Positions 42,192 to 53,586 are shown, counted from the stretch's first letter. The stretch is 64,000 nt of DNA from Prorocentrum cordatum (GCA_963575745.1 CAUYUJ010010413.1:386952-450951); one strand, 5' to 3'. Numbers and translations are program-made. The notes: generated from the sequence alone by a model not told the origin.

Positions 42192-43304
42192 CTAAGCAGG
42201 CTCGAGAGGCATCCCTGTTTGCGGGTGGAGGCCACGTGCTGCATATTTACTTCTGGTTGCTTGGGGGCTACGAGTCGATGGATGGTTCGATCTACCCCGG
42301 CACCTAGTCTCGAGCCCACGTAGGTTACCCCCTGGGAGGATGGTGTGGGCCGAGCACAGGGAACAAAAGACAACAAGGCCAACTTGCTCCATGTGGTGGC
42401 CCAGGGACACGAAACGGTCGGTAAGAGCTTGGACAGACGTCGCCTGGGCAGGAACAGCGGGTCCCAGGATTCTGTCCGCGCCCTCCAGGGCAAGAGGCGC
42501 CGCCGCCGAGGACATAGGGACACCCTGCTCCGCACGCAGGGCAAACACAGCCTGTGCCTGCCATGCCTGGTACGGTGACGGTCCACAAACTCTCCGCGAG
42601 CCACAAAGCAGCTGAGCCAGAGACGAGGGCGTCCGAGCGAGGAGGTTGCACGCACGGCACCGCCACTCGTTGGGCGACGGGAAGTGGAAAACGTCATGTT
42701 GCGACAGCACAAGGCTCGAATCCCGAGGCGCAGGACGGGGCCCCTGGGCCAGCACGGAAGACGGGGTCGACGGCTCTTGAGCAACTGCAGCGATCGGCTG
42801 AGCGAACCTGGACAGAAAGTCGAGGGTGAGCTTCGTCGTGGCAATAACGCCCGACTGAACTTCTACAAGAGACTTGGCCGCTGCGTGCGACTCAGCTCCC
42901 AAACGGGCGAAAAAATCAGCCCAGCGATTCCCTAAAAAATTGATCACATCAGACTCGGTCCCATTGGCAACCACCTCCTCCCAACTTCTGTGCGACGGAG
43001 TCCCCTCGAAGGAAGGTCTCGGCCCAGGGAGGGCATACGAAGCAAACGTACTTCTCCACATGCCAGCATGTCGGGGAGGAGGAGGGGGACCAGCAACAGA
43101 CGTGTGACCACAGAGTGCACAGTGCACCTCCCGCCCCATCCTCCGGCTCCCACCCACCCTGCCCCCCACCGACGTCGTGGCTCGGGCTCGCAGCCTCGAC
43201 CCTCGGAGGTCTCGACCCCTGCCCTGGCCCTGGCTCTCCATCCTGGGCCGATGCCTGACGGCCCCGAGTCTGGGCGAGGGCCCCCGAAGGCCGCAGACTG
43301 TCAA
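42192..43304 (-). pseudogene. LINE-5 tail: RNase H C-terminus and zinc-binding region (5'-truncated)
   Basis: An open frame of 370 codons on the minus strand. LGNRWADFFARLGAESHA matches the GN-x-x-AD end of a LINE-type RNase H. It is followed by CxxC pairs (WRCRACN, VVFCSLCS), a NLRGLETRCRG segment and LHPQTG near the C-terminus, which looks like the end of a dinoflagellate LINE ORF2. An upstream HCALCG pair also fits. On its 5' side (43320 onward) it is cut by a GGA/TCC microsatellite, so APE and RT are absent. The stop lies at 42192. Confidence 0.6.
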
Positions 43305-43319
43305 AAACTAGTGGGTGGG

Positions 43320-43525
43320 GCTCCTCCTCCTCGTCGTCCTCCTCCTCCTCCTCGTCTTCTTCCTCCTCCTCCTCTTCTTCTTGTTCTTCCTCCTCCTCCT
43401 CCTCCTCCTCCTCCTCCTCCTCCTGGTCCTCCTCCTCCTCCTCCTCCTCCTGCTCCTGCTCCTCCTCCTCCTCCTCCTCCTCCTCCTGCTCCTCCTCCTC
43501 CTCCTCCTCCTCCTCCTCCTCCCCA
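43320..43525 (+). repeat. (TCC)n polypyrimidine tract
   Basis: CTC/TCC array with TCTT and CTGCTC interruptions. It forms the 5' border of the minus-strand LINE tail. Confidence 0.95.
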
Positions 43526-44274
43526 TTATCGTGTTCCTTCTTCTCCTCATCGATCCTGCTGCTCCCCATCCTGTTACTTCTCCTCCTTCCTTTCCTCCCC
43601 TTCTTTTTCCATTTGCGCATGCTTCCTTTTCATATGTTGTTGCTTCCCACCCTCCTCGATACTGAACATCCCATGACGGATGCTAGGGCTTCCGATGATC
43701 TCTCTCGCTCTCTCTCCTTCTCTCGTTCTCTCTTGTTTGTTTTCTCTCTTTCTCGTTCTCGTTCTTGTTTTGTTTTCTCTCTCTCTCTCTCTGAAGATGC
43801 GGTGTTTCCCCCCCCTCTCCCTACTCTTGTACATCTCATGGACAAGTGAGCTTTCTGGGCGTGGACACGGACCGTTCCAGGAGTGGTCAATGGGTTGATC
43901 TCGAGCGAGGAGGGTAGGAGGGCCAAGGTCAGGCAACGGGCAATCAGGAGGGAGGATGGGCGGGGGAGGCAGGCGGAGGGGGGCTGTCCAGCTTTGACAG
44001 GATTCGTTGTCGGTGTCGCCGCGGACGTTGGCAACTTGAGAGAAAAAAACGCCTGCCCAACAGCGGCCGCTATCGGTGTCGGACAAGCGTCGCTGTTGGG
44101 CATCGTACGTGCGCACTTCTTCCGAACCCACTTTGGGCGTCCAAATCGTGCGTACGTTGGTGCTTGCTTCATCGCGGCGGCGAAGCCGGTCTGGTTCAAG
44201 TGTCTTGCCTCTGGCCCAGACCGATGTTTCGGGCATAGCATCATATTATATAGTAGTTGCAGTTTTGGCCTACG
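43526..44274. other. Upstream region of gene 2, no gene recognised
   Basis: Contains a CT-rich simple repeat at 43695-43795. Just before the gene 2 ATG, GCAGTTTTGGCCTACG (44259-44274) weakly resembles the end of DinoSL, but the match is too poor to call. Confidence 0.35.
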
Positions 44275-45396
44275 ATGCTTCGGTGGAGCAGTAAGAGCGC
44301 GCACGCGCTCTTCATCATCGTCATCATCTTGGGCGACCACGCCATCACAGCTAGACGGCTCCCTGGCCCCACGTTTGCAAACAATAGCGTGGAGGGGGAC
44401 AACGTAAGCGACAACGACCTGATTTCCGTCAAGCCGTCGCCAGGGTCGGTGTGTCGTGACCCAGCACGCTACCAGGTGGAGTGCCCGACGTGGAGTCATT
44501 TCTGCCCAAACCCAAATCAGAGCCAGCCCTTGGAGTTTGACCACTTCATGATCGAGTGGTGCCCCAAGACATGTGGCCTCTGCAGGAGCGACGTGATTTC
44601 TGACGAAAGTTTGGAGGAATTTGACATCGGAGATTTTGCCGGTGGTGACGAAGTCTCGGGGAAAAAATGTCTCGACACGATGGTTTCGCGGCGGAGGAAT
44701 TCGCCTGGGAGCCTTTGCAGTTGTCGCCGCCGCTCAGGCACCCAAGGCTTGTCAGTAGGCTGGGCTTGCGATGGGAAGCGAAATCACATCATCTATGAAG
44801 GGGCAGAGGTCTTGAAGCAGGACGCAGTTTGCTGTTGTAAGAAGCAGGCATGCTCGTACGAATCCATTCGTCGTGGGGACTCGGTGGGGCACTCGTCCGA
44901 AGATGGGACGCAGTGGTGTTGCAAGCTCAAGGTGCAGAGCTGGATGTGGGGTGGTTGCCCCAAGGACTCGGGCTACGGTTGGCAGCAGAACCTCAGCATG
45001 TGCACCAGAACTGTGAAAGCGAGTGTGAGTACATGCAGTAACCGACTAGTCCAGTGGTTGAGTGACCAAAACTGGTACAAGACCGTAGGTGGATGGGAGA
45101 TAGACGAGGCATCGTACGCCTCCTACATACCGTGCATGATCGCAGAGGACGTGCACGTAATGAGCATCATGCTGGGAGTGAAGAACGCACTGGCGCGTGT
45201 TTCGATGAAGAACCCAATGCGCGCGTTCATTACCTCGCAGCCTGAGTGCGCCGGTCTATCTGGCCTAGAGTTGATTCAAGCGACAACTGCATCATACCGA
45301 GAGCTCTGTCCCTTTGGCATGCCCCACGCATCATATAAGCCTGACCTGGTTCATGAAGGCACTTGTTCCTATGACCACCTTGACAGAACTATTCAG
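44275..45396 (+). CDS. Secreted Cys-rich protein with ShK-like domain, exon 1
   Basis: Starts with MLRWSSKSAHALFIIVIILG, a signal peptide or anchor (about residues 1-26). Residues 60-103 hold six Cys in ShK spacing (C60, C70, C77, C96, C100, C103, with the last three as CPKTCGLC). A long Cys-rich region follows (CSCRRRS, VCCCKKQACSYES, WCCKL) to about residue 374. The domain occurs in extracellular enzymes and channel-binding peptides; here its role is unknown. The frame stays open to 45531, but from 45397 the DNA is the same repeat end that terminates exon 1 of gene 1. CAG|GTGCCT at 45396/45397 is therefore taken as a phase-0 donor. The ATG at 44275 is preferred over upstream non-ATG codons. 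Exon 2 at 61876 is inferred. Confidence 0.75.
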
Positions 45397-45569
45397 GTGC
45401 CTGCGGCAAGCCTCGCCACCGTGCCAGCGCAGCACAATGGAGCACTGTGGAGCGACCAAAGGAGGGTTGCACAGAAGGCCGAAACTTGTGATTGTTTTCT
45501 TCCTATGGTCCTGGAGGACCGAAAGCTGTAGTATGTTTTCCCGTGGCCCGAAAACTGAGACATGTTGCT

Positions 45570-46170
45570 TCCCTGAGGGCCCACGGAGCCCGATATGCGC
45601 CCCCCTTAAAGTCCCCAGAAGACCCTGACGTGTGACAGTTCGGTTCACCTGCCCAGACGAAATTTGCAATACCACACATTTGTCCCCCCCAGGGCCCAAG
45701 AAACCTCCAGGAAGCTTCGCGTCCACGTCCCACTCGATGTTCCCAGAGAGGTGCCAAGGAGCCTCCAAAACGATATTCCCAGAAGCGCTGCTTGAGGCCC
45801 CACCACGCTACCTCCAAAGATTTCCGATTACAGCCAGCAGGCCCCCAAGAGAACCCACGAGGGCCCCATGAGGCCCCCAAGACGCCACCCAGATGCCCCA
45901 ACCAGGAGGCCGAAACCATTGGAAAGCACACTGATGTCGGAAGAAGTTGCTGTGATCGCCTGCTCGCGGTGCGCAGCCTCCAGGATCCCAGGATCGCACC
46001 AAGACGTCACAGAACGAACCCTGCAGAGGCTCGGTGCAGCCCGAGAGGGGACGAACACCATCAGAGAGCCCCAAGAGGGCCCCGGGACGGCCCAGAGGGG
46101 CCAACGTGGGCTCAAGCCAGAGGAAGCCTTCCAAAGGAACCCAACATGACCCAGTAATGCTTCCAGGGAG
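45570..46170 (-). repeat. Degenerate CCAAGAGG/GGCCCC repeats (reverse orientation)
   Basis: Reverse-complement counterpart of the degenerate CTTGG-rich repeats at 8585-9010. No coding support. Confidence 0.4.
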
Positions 46171-46637
46171 CCCTAAGCGTTAGGCTTCCAGGGACCAAAC
46201 ACGGCCCCGAGAGGTTATGGCCGCGACGGGTGGGGTGGGATTCAAAGCGACCCCAAAAGAGCGGCACGGTTGCCCCGCGTAGGTGGAGGAAGAGGAGAAG
46301 GGTGGAAGAGGAACAGCAAAGGGAGCACCGGGAGAAGGAGGAGGAGGAGTAGGAGGAGGAGGATGAGAATGGAGGAGTAGGAGGAGGAGCCCTCGTCTCT
46401 CCATCCTTGCTTCCCCGACCCCCTTCCTAATCCTTCTTATCGTACGTGCTCAAAAGTATTCAAAAGTGCTGCTGTGAGACGTAACGGGAACTGTTCCTGT
46501 TAGCGGCAGCGGCGATTCTTGCGCATTATTCCTCATATCCAAAGGATGGGATTCTTGCTATTCCTCTGACCGCGCCGACTCCTCCTTCAGGAGGTCACCT
46601 CCTCCCCTCCTCTTTCGCTTCCCCATCCCACTCAGAG

Positions 46638-46659
46638 CATGATGATGATGATGGTGATA

Positions 46660-46720
<61 letters not shown>

Positions 46721-47016
46721 CGGTGTTGATGCTGATGATGCTGATGATGCTGATGATGCTGATGGTGATGACGATAATAAAAGCTGATGATGTTGAACAT
46801 GATGATGATGATGCAGATGATGATGATGATGATGATGATGCTGATGATGACGATGATGATGATGATGACGATGATGATGATGATGATAATATACTGATGA
46901 TGATGCTGATGCTAATGATGATGGTAAAGTTGATGATGATGATGACGACGATGATGATGATGAGCAGATGTTGATGATGACGATGACGATGCTGCTGCTG
47001 CTGCTGATGCTGCTGC

Positions 47017-47097
<81 letters not shown>
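46638..47097 (+). repeat. (GAT)n tracts
   Basis: Long GAT arrays with GCT and GAC variants in two blocks (46638-46770 and 46800-47097). A GGA-rich tract lies just upstream at 46286-46390. Confidence 0.95.
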
Positions 47098-47109
47098 CCA
47101 GAAGGGGGC

Positions 47110-47690
47110 CATATTGTGAGGATGTCCCGAGCGGTGTGCCTGTTTGGGTAGCCAGACTCGTCTGCGCTCAGCGCAGCTTTTGGGGATGTCTCGAGCGGTC
47201 TGCTGGTTTCAGCACTCCTACGGCGGGGCCGCCAGGGGTATTACACGGCCTCCGTTCGCGCCCAGACTGCGGGGATATCTAGAGCGGTTTGCCTGTTTAC
47301 CAGCTCAACATCCTCCGCTTTCGGAGCACATTTTGAGGATGTCTCGAGCGAGGCGCTGGTTTTCGCACCCCAGGGGGCCCAGATTGCGAGGATGTTTCGA
47401 TCGGTTTGCCAGTTTTGGGGGCCAGGCTCGTCTGCGCTCAGAGCAGATTCTGAGGATGTCTCGAGCGGGGCGCGGATTTCAGCACCCCCAAAGTGGAGCC
47501 GCCAGGGACTATTGCGCGGCTTCCGTTCGCGCCAAAAAGGCAGGGATGTCTAGAGCGGTTTGCCTGTTTACCAGCTCAACATCCTCCGTTTTCGGGGCAC
47601 ATTTGGAGGATGTCTCGAGCGAGGCGCTGGCTTTCGCACCCCAGGGGGCCCAGATGGCGAGGATGTCTCGAATGGTTTGGATGTTTTGCT
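47110..47690 (+). repeat. Tandem repeat with 270-bp higher-order unit
   Basis: The segment 47277-47400 recurs at 47547-47670 almost unchanged (TTTGCCTGTTTACCAGCTC, GAGGATGTCTCGAGCGAGG, CACCCCAGGGGGCCC). The preceding CGCCAGGG and CCGTTCGCGCC sequences also repeat. Within each unit GAGGATGTCTCGAGCGG recurs about every 60-120 bp. The open frame 47144-48019 follows the repeat and has no recognisable domain. Confidence 0.8.
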
Positions 47691-47704
47691 GGCCGGACTC
47701 GTGG

Positions 47705-47990
47705 GAACGGATCCTCCTCAGGATGCAACAGGAGGCTCCAGCAGGCTCCAGGAGGACCCAGGAGGCCACAGGAGGTCCCAGGAGGCATCAGGAGGCCACA
47801 TGCAACCATAGGAGGCCCCAGGAGGCCACAGGAGGCACCAGGAGGCCTCAGGAGTCTCCAGGAGGCCCCAGAAAGCACCAGGAGGCACCAGGAGGCCACA
47901 GGAGGCCACAGGAGGCCGTAGGAAGCGACAGGAGGCAACAGGAGGCCCCGGAAGTCTTCAGGAGCCCCCACGAAGCCCTAGAAGCAGGAG
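47705..47990 (+). repeat. 9-bp minisatellite (CAGGAGGCC)n
   Basis: About 30 degenerate units of CAGGAGGCC or CAGGAGGCA. The same minisatellite is at 50430-50625. Confidence 0.9.
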
Positions 47991-48389
47991 GCCTCAGACG
48001 GTTACAGGACTGGCTCTAATCCCAGGTGTTTTATGTATGTTCCTATAGATTGTCTTCCTTCTGTGGATATACTCCTCAGTGTTTTACGTCGGAGGTTGGG
48101 GGGTGAGATCGAAGTGGAACGGAGAGCCCCCCACCTGGAAATCGGTTTCGGTCTCGTGTTCGTGCGTGCCGTGCGTGCGGGCGAGGCGAAGCTGCGTGGG
48201 CGGGCGAGAGGAAAGTCTCCTGTTGCTGAGGCGCGGCCAGACCAAATGATTCCCCCCCAGGCAAGAGGCGCCGCGCGGCTCGGCCAGACCAAATGTTTCC
48301 CGACCGGCAAACGGGGCCGCGCAGTGTCCCGCGGGTGTCCCGCCGGTGTCCCGCTGGTGTCCCGGTGTCCCGCTGGTGCGAAAACAATA

Positions 48390-48532
48390 ATGAGACCGAT
48401 AGTGAGATCGATTGTGAGATCGATTGTAAAATCGATAGTGAGATCGATTGTGAGATCGATCGAGTGAGATCGATGGTGAGATCGATTGTGGGATCGATAG
48501 TGAGAACGATAGTGGGATCTATGGTGAGATTC
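48390..48532 (+). repeat. 12-bp satellite (GTGAGATCGATW)n, array 1
   Basis: About 12 units containing ATCGAT. Next to it, GGTGTCCCG repeats at 48325-48375. A second array lies at 49985-50112. Confidence 0.9.
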
Positions 48533-48654
48533 ACTTTGACTGTCTTGAAGCTGTCCTCTCCACTGCTCGTGCAAACATCCCACCCTCCCGCCCGCAACTT
48601 GGTCGCAAGACCTCTTAAGACCGTGACAGCAAATACTAAATGGCACTTGGCAGC

Positions 48655-49327
48655 GACACCGATGCCGAAGACGACAGCGACAACGACCACGAAAACGACG
48701 ACGCCGACGACGACTACGACGACACCAACGACGATTCCGACGACGGCGACTACGACTACGACGACGACGCCGACGCCGACGACGACGAGACCGACGACGG
48801 CGACGACGACGACGACGCCGACGCCGACGCCGACGACGATGACGACGCCGACGCCGACGACGACGACGCCGACGACGACGACGACAAAGACGCCGAAGAC
48901 GACGACGACCTCGACGACGACGAAGACGACGACGACGTCGCCAACGAACACGACGACGACTACGAGGGAGGAGGGCGGACGACGACGGCGACAACCACGA
49001 CAACGACGAGGCAGGAGGGAGGACGGCGACGACGCGAACGACGAAGAAGGAGGAAGGACGGCGACGCCGACGACGACAACGACGAGGGAGGAGGGAAGAC
49101 GACGACGACAACGACGACGACGACGACGACGGCGACGAAATAGGAGGGACGACGACGAGACGCCGACGACGGACGACGACGACGACGAGGGAGGAGGAGG
49201 AAGGACGACCACGGCGACAACGACGACGGAAACGACCACGACGCCAAAGAGGACGACGACGACGAACACGAGGAAAGACAGAGGACGGCGTAGGCGACGA
49301 CGACGACGACGACGCGGGAGGAGGGAG

Positions 49328-49368
<41 letters not shown>

Positions 49369-49372
49369 AAGA
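48655..49372 (+). repeat. (GAC)n-rich tract, 0.7 kb
   Basis: GAC/ACG repeats with GCC, GAG and GGAGGA interruptions. Long frames on both strands (Asp/Ala, Thr, Val, Arg, Ser) are artefacts. Confidence 0.93.
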
Positions 49373-49845
49373 GCGCGCGCGCACGCTTTTGTTGAAAATC
49401 CGTGTTTCGAAACCCTATGTTTTTGTAGGTTTTTTGGACACACGATGTTGAAATCCTTCCAAAGCCGATGGGTTTTGAAGGATGTCGGCATACGCGCGCG
49501 ACGACGCGCGCGTCTGCACTTCGTCCCGTTTTTTGCAGAGGATTCTCGCGACGGCACACGCGCAAGGGCGTTCGACGGATTTCGACATGCGCGCGCGAAG
49601 CCCGTTTGGTAGCATGTTGTGGAAGTCTTGAAAAACCGACGGTTTTCTTAAGGTTTCGCAAGAGCTCGCGCGTAAGCTTTTTTAGCAAATCAGTGTTGCG
49701 AAACCCTGTGTTTTTGGTATGCCTTTTGGAAGCTCGATTGCGAAATCCTTCCGACACCGAAGGTTTTTGGAGGATTTCGGCATGCGCGCGCGACGGCGCG
49801 CGCGTGTGCACTTCGTCTCATTTTTGGCAAGGGATTTGCGAAAAA
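49373..49845 (+). repeat. Tandem duplication, about 290-bp unit
   Basis: TTTCGAAACCCTATGTTTTT, GAAATCCTTCC, CGCGCGCGACG and GTCTGCACTTCGTC at 49400-49545 recur near 49690-49830 with minor changes. No domain is recognisable. Confidence 0.7.
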
Positions 49846-49984
49846 GTGCTATGTTAGAACAAAAGATGTCACCGCGTATCGTTTAGGATGGACATGTGGT
49901 TAGAATCATATATGATTTACATACCCGAAAAGGGGTACGGATAACGCCAGGGGGGGTAAAGTCTATTCTCTTTCTAGAAAGGAG

Positions 49985-50112
49985 AGTCGATTGAGCAAGA
50001 TCGATCGTGAGATCGATCGAGTGAGATCGATAGAAAGATCGATAGTGAGATCGATAGTGAGATCGATGGAGTGATATCGATCGTGATATCGATAGTGAGA
50101 TCGATGTAGTGA
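49985..50112 (+). repeat. 12-bp satellite (GTGAGATCGATW)n, array 2
   Basis: About 10 units with ATCGAT palindromes, matching array 1 at 48390-48532. Confidence 0.9.
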
Positions 50113-50284
50113 TCGGTGCCAAGGCGCCCAAGAGCGAATGGTGACGTAAACAATTCGGCACCAAGGCTCCCAAGAGCGAGCGGCAACGCAACAATCTCCA
50201 CTGGCATCGTCAGAACAACAATCACCACTGTTGCCCATTGCTGGCCCCCTCCGCCCCCCCAACCTCCTTATCACCCGCAGGGTG

Positions 50285-50425
50285 GTCGTATAGGTATGTT
50301 CCTATAGATTGGGCCTGCTTTCGGGCACGAGTCCTTGGTGCTTGTGTGTTCCTGTAGATTGCCCCTCTCCTGTGGCTCCAATCCGAAGTGTTTTACATCT
50401 GTTCCTATAGATTGGGCCTCTCCTG
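50285..50425 (+). repeat. Tandem repeat with TGTTCCTATAGATTG core
   Basis: Three units of about 53 bp, each with TGTTCCTRTAGATTG and a GGGGCACGAGTCC-like segment. A single related unit lies at 48038-48090. Confidence 0.75.
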
Positions 50426-50429
50426 GGGC

Positions 50430-50625
50430 ACGAGTCCTCCCCAGGAGGCCCCAGGAGGCTCCAGGAGGCTCCTGGAGGCCCTAGGAGGCCACACGAGGCT
50501 CCCGGAGGCTTCAGGAAGCCACAGGAAGCCCCAACAGGCCCCAGGAGGCCCCATGGGGCTCCAGGAGGCACCAGGGAGCCCCAGAAGATTTCAAGAGGCC
50601 CCAGGAGGCCCCAGGCTCATGCGCA
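50430..50625 (+). repeat. 9-bp minisatellite (CAGGAGGCC)n, second array
   Basis: Same unit as 47705-47990. Confidence 0.9.
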
Positions 50626-50964
50626 GAGGCGCACAAAACTACTGCGACTCATTCACACTCCAACCCGTTCACAATTAGATTCGCTCCCAGACCGTCAATA
50701 CTCAAGCCCGTTTATATTCGCAGACTCTTGCGCCTGGACACTCACGGCGGACAGGCCCATGCTAATAGATGCACATATGTGGAGCTCCACGCAGTGAATC
50801 TTTCAACAATGGCCCCTTGGGTAGCAGCGCCAATGTTGTGACAGGGATTCGGGGCAGAAATAAAGAAAGAGAGAGAGAGAGAGAAACAACCAACAACGAA
50901 ACAGTTATCCTGGCGAAGGGCCCAACCATATGAAGATGTGAATGCCGCCGGTTTGAGAACTGCC

Positions 50965-52020
50965 TTCGGAGCTCCCTATGGGCACGAAGCGCGCGAAGGG
51001 TGCGCCGCAATGGGGCGGGGCCGCCATGCGGGCGCTGCCGCTGGGGACTTCGGTGGAGCTCCCCATGGGGCCACGAAACGCATGCGGGGTGTGCCAAAAT
51101 AGAGGGGGGCGGCATGCAAACATGGCCACTGGGCCCTTCGGTGGAGCTCCCCATGGGGCCACGAAACGCATGCTGGGTGTGCCAAAATGGAGGGGGGCGG
51201 CATGCGAACCATGCCACTGGTGCCTTCGGTGGAGCTTCCCATGGGGCCACGAAACGTGTGAGGGTTGTGCCACAGTGGACGGGGGACGGCATGCGAACCA
51301 TGCCACTGGGGCCTCTGGTGGAGCTCCATACGGGGCCTTGAAACGTGTGAGGGGTGTGCCAATGTGGACGGGGGACGGCATGCGAATCGTGCCACTGGGG
51401 CCTTCGCTGGAGCTCCCTATGGGGCCACGAACCGTGTGAGGGGTGCGGCATGCGAACCATGCCACTGGGGCCATCGGTAGAGCCTTTTATGGGGCCCCGA
51501 ACCATGTGAGGGGTGTGCCAAAGTAGAGGGGGGCGGCATGCGAACCATGCCACTGGGGCCTTCGGTGAAGCTCCCTACGGGGCTTTGAAACGTGTGAGGG
51601 TTGTGCCAAAGTGGACGGGGGACGGCATGCGAACCGTGCCACTGGGGCCTTCGGTGGAGCTCCCTATGGGGCCACGAACCGTGTGAGGGGTGCGGCATGC
51701 GAACCATGCCACTGGGGCCATCGGTAGAGCCTTTTATGGGGCCCCGAACCATGTGAGGGGTGTGCCAAAATAGAGGGGGGGCGGCATGCGAACCATGCCA
51801 CTGGGGCCTTCGGTGGAGCTCCCTATGGGGCCACGAACCGTGTGAGGGGTGCGGCATGCGAACCATGCCACTGGGACCATCGGTGGAGCCTCTTATGGGG
51901 CCACGAACCGTGTGAGGGGTGTGTCAAAGTGGAGGGGGGACAGCATGCGAACCATGCCACTGGGGCCTTTGGTGGAGCTTCACATGGGGCCACGAAGCGT
52001 GGGATGGGTGTGGCAAAGCG
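50965..52020 (+). repeat. 88-bp satellite, about 12 units, opposite orientation to 15225-16420
   Basis: Units of 88 bp carry GGTGGAGCTCCCTATGGGGC, CACGAACCGTGTGAGGGGTG, TGCCAAAGTGGA and GGGGCGGCATGCGAACC. They are more homogeneous than the array at 15-16 kb. Arrays of GA repeats flank it (50866-50885, 52148-52275). Confidence 0.92.
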
Positions 52021-52039
52021 AGGGAGTTGACGGGAGGAG

Positions 52040-52144
52040 GGAGGAAGGGGAGGAGGAGGAGAGGAGAGGACAGGAGGAGGAGGAGACGCGGAGAGTGTCT
52101 TTTTCAAAACGAGGGCCCAACACCACAGGATGGTTGGGAACAAA

Positions 52145-52183
<39 letters not shown>

Positions 52184-52275
52184 CAAAAAAAACGACAGGC
52201 ATAAACAAAGAGAGAGCGAGGGAGAACGAGAGAGAGAGAGAAACAACAACAAAAGAGAGAGAGAGAGAGAGAAAG
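52040..52275 (+). repeat. GGA and (GA)n simple repeats
   Basis: GGAGGA at 52040-52090; GAGAGA runs at 52148-52178, 52209-52242 and 52255-52272. Confidence 0.95.
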
Positions 52276-52921
52276 GGTAATCTGTCGCATGTGTCTTCCG
52301 TAAGGCCTGGACAGCCATATCATGTGAATATTTTCTCCAGGCTCCAGGTTTGCGTGCCATGTTGTAGTTGTCTTCCTCGGGGCCGAGGCCACAACGCGTG
52401 GCACAGTTCTTCCCGGAGCCTCCAAGAGCAGCACCATGTGCCAGCTCGATCCGGCAGACTAGCGGTTGCAGGTCACGCGGTAATTGTATCACAGAAGGCC
52501 CGGAGGGCCGTGTTACGTGGCAGGTTTTTTTCCCCAGGCGTCAGAAGGGTGTCGCATGGCAGAGGTACCTATTCTGAATTGGGGGTATGCCATGTGTGAA
52601 CTTGCTTGGTCTGGCCACTGTGGGCAGTGAGTTTCGACACCTCGCCATGCGGAGGAGAAGGAGGAGGCTGAGGAGGAGGGGCGGAGGACACGGGAGGACC
52701 AGAGTAATCCCAACACGCGCCATTGATACCTGCAGTACGCCCCCCGCTCCTCCGAGGTCCCCGTCATGAGACTGCGGACGTTCCCTTCAGCTACGGCGAG
52801 CGCCCTCGCTGGAAAGGTTAGGTCGCCGTGTGCCTGCCACAGGCTCAGAGGACCTGGCCTGGCTTGAACGGTGGTACTCCTCTGGCCCGGCCAGGGGGCT
52901 AGTCGAAAACGGTCAGGAACT

Positions 52922-53066
52922 TTTGCTTAGCGTGGCGTTCCGCCAGTTCTGGTCATCCGCGCTTCGACGCGACACGCTAATCGCTGTTCTCAACCTCCCG
53001 CCCCGCGAAGTCCCCTTGCAGGGCATAGCGTGTCGCTGGGGCCGCCGCCGCGACACGCTAAGCACA
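52922..53066. mobile_element. Possible fold-back element
   Basis: GCTTAGCGTGGCG at the left and CGCGACACGCTAAGC at the right are inverted. Two further inner copies (GCGACACGCTAATCGC near 52970 and ATAGCGTGTCGC near 53026) give nested inverted repeats. No certain target duplication. The rest of 52280-53480 shows nothing recognisable. Confidence 0.4.
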
Positions 53067-53483
53067 AGTTTCCGACCGTAGTCATAGCCAGATGGCCTTA
53101 ATGGGAGTTGTGGTGAGAATGTAGCAGGGGGGAACCTTGCTTGTTTTGACACTGCGGGTCCAAGAACATGTTGTATCCGTTTGGCGCAGAGTTTGCCCAC
53201 AACATAATGGGTTCAAGATGGAGCCGCCATCCATTCATGTGAGCGGCGCCACATCAATGAATCGAGTTTGATAACGGCCCGTACTCCTTCCTAGGAGCGT
53301 TACACATTCTTCGGGTTGCAGTGCCATCAGACGCGGGGACATCTAATGCGAGCGCCTGATGTTGGAATGGACACGTAGCCTATATCCATGTAACTTGTGC
53401 GCCGTTCAAAATAAATGAACATAGTTTGCGGGGAAAGTCGCAAGCGAGACCCCCCAATTTTGAACAAGATGTACACTCCGAAA

Positions 53484-53515
53484 GCAATGTGTTGGCTCAA
53501 GCTCTGTGGCTCAAG
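53484..53515 (+). other. Tandem DinoSL relics (probable)
   Basis: GCAATGTGTTGGCTCAAG is followed directly by CTCTGTGGCTCAAG, two copies of the conserved leader 3' end (TTGGCTCAAG and TGGCTCAAG) with decayed 5' parts. Nested truncated leaders are the pattern left by repeated trans-splicing and reverse transcription. Confidence 0.5.
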
Positions 53516-53586
53516 GCCGGCCCCAAGTGCCCGCGCACAGGGCGCATTCAGGCTCTCTCCGCTCTCTCCGCTCTCGCCTTCTTCCC

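Noticed and set aside
44259-44274. GCAGTTTTGGCCTACG before the gene 2 ATG as a leader relic
   Set aside because: Only about 11 of 16 positions agree with the leader; not distinguishable from chance.
48002-49557. Long minus-strand frames with Ser/Arg/Val runs and Ile-Asp-Leu-Thr repeats
   Set aside because: They follow the (GAC)n tract and the 12-bp ATCGAT satellite.
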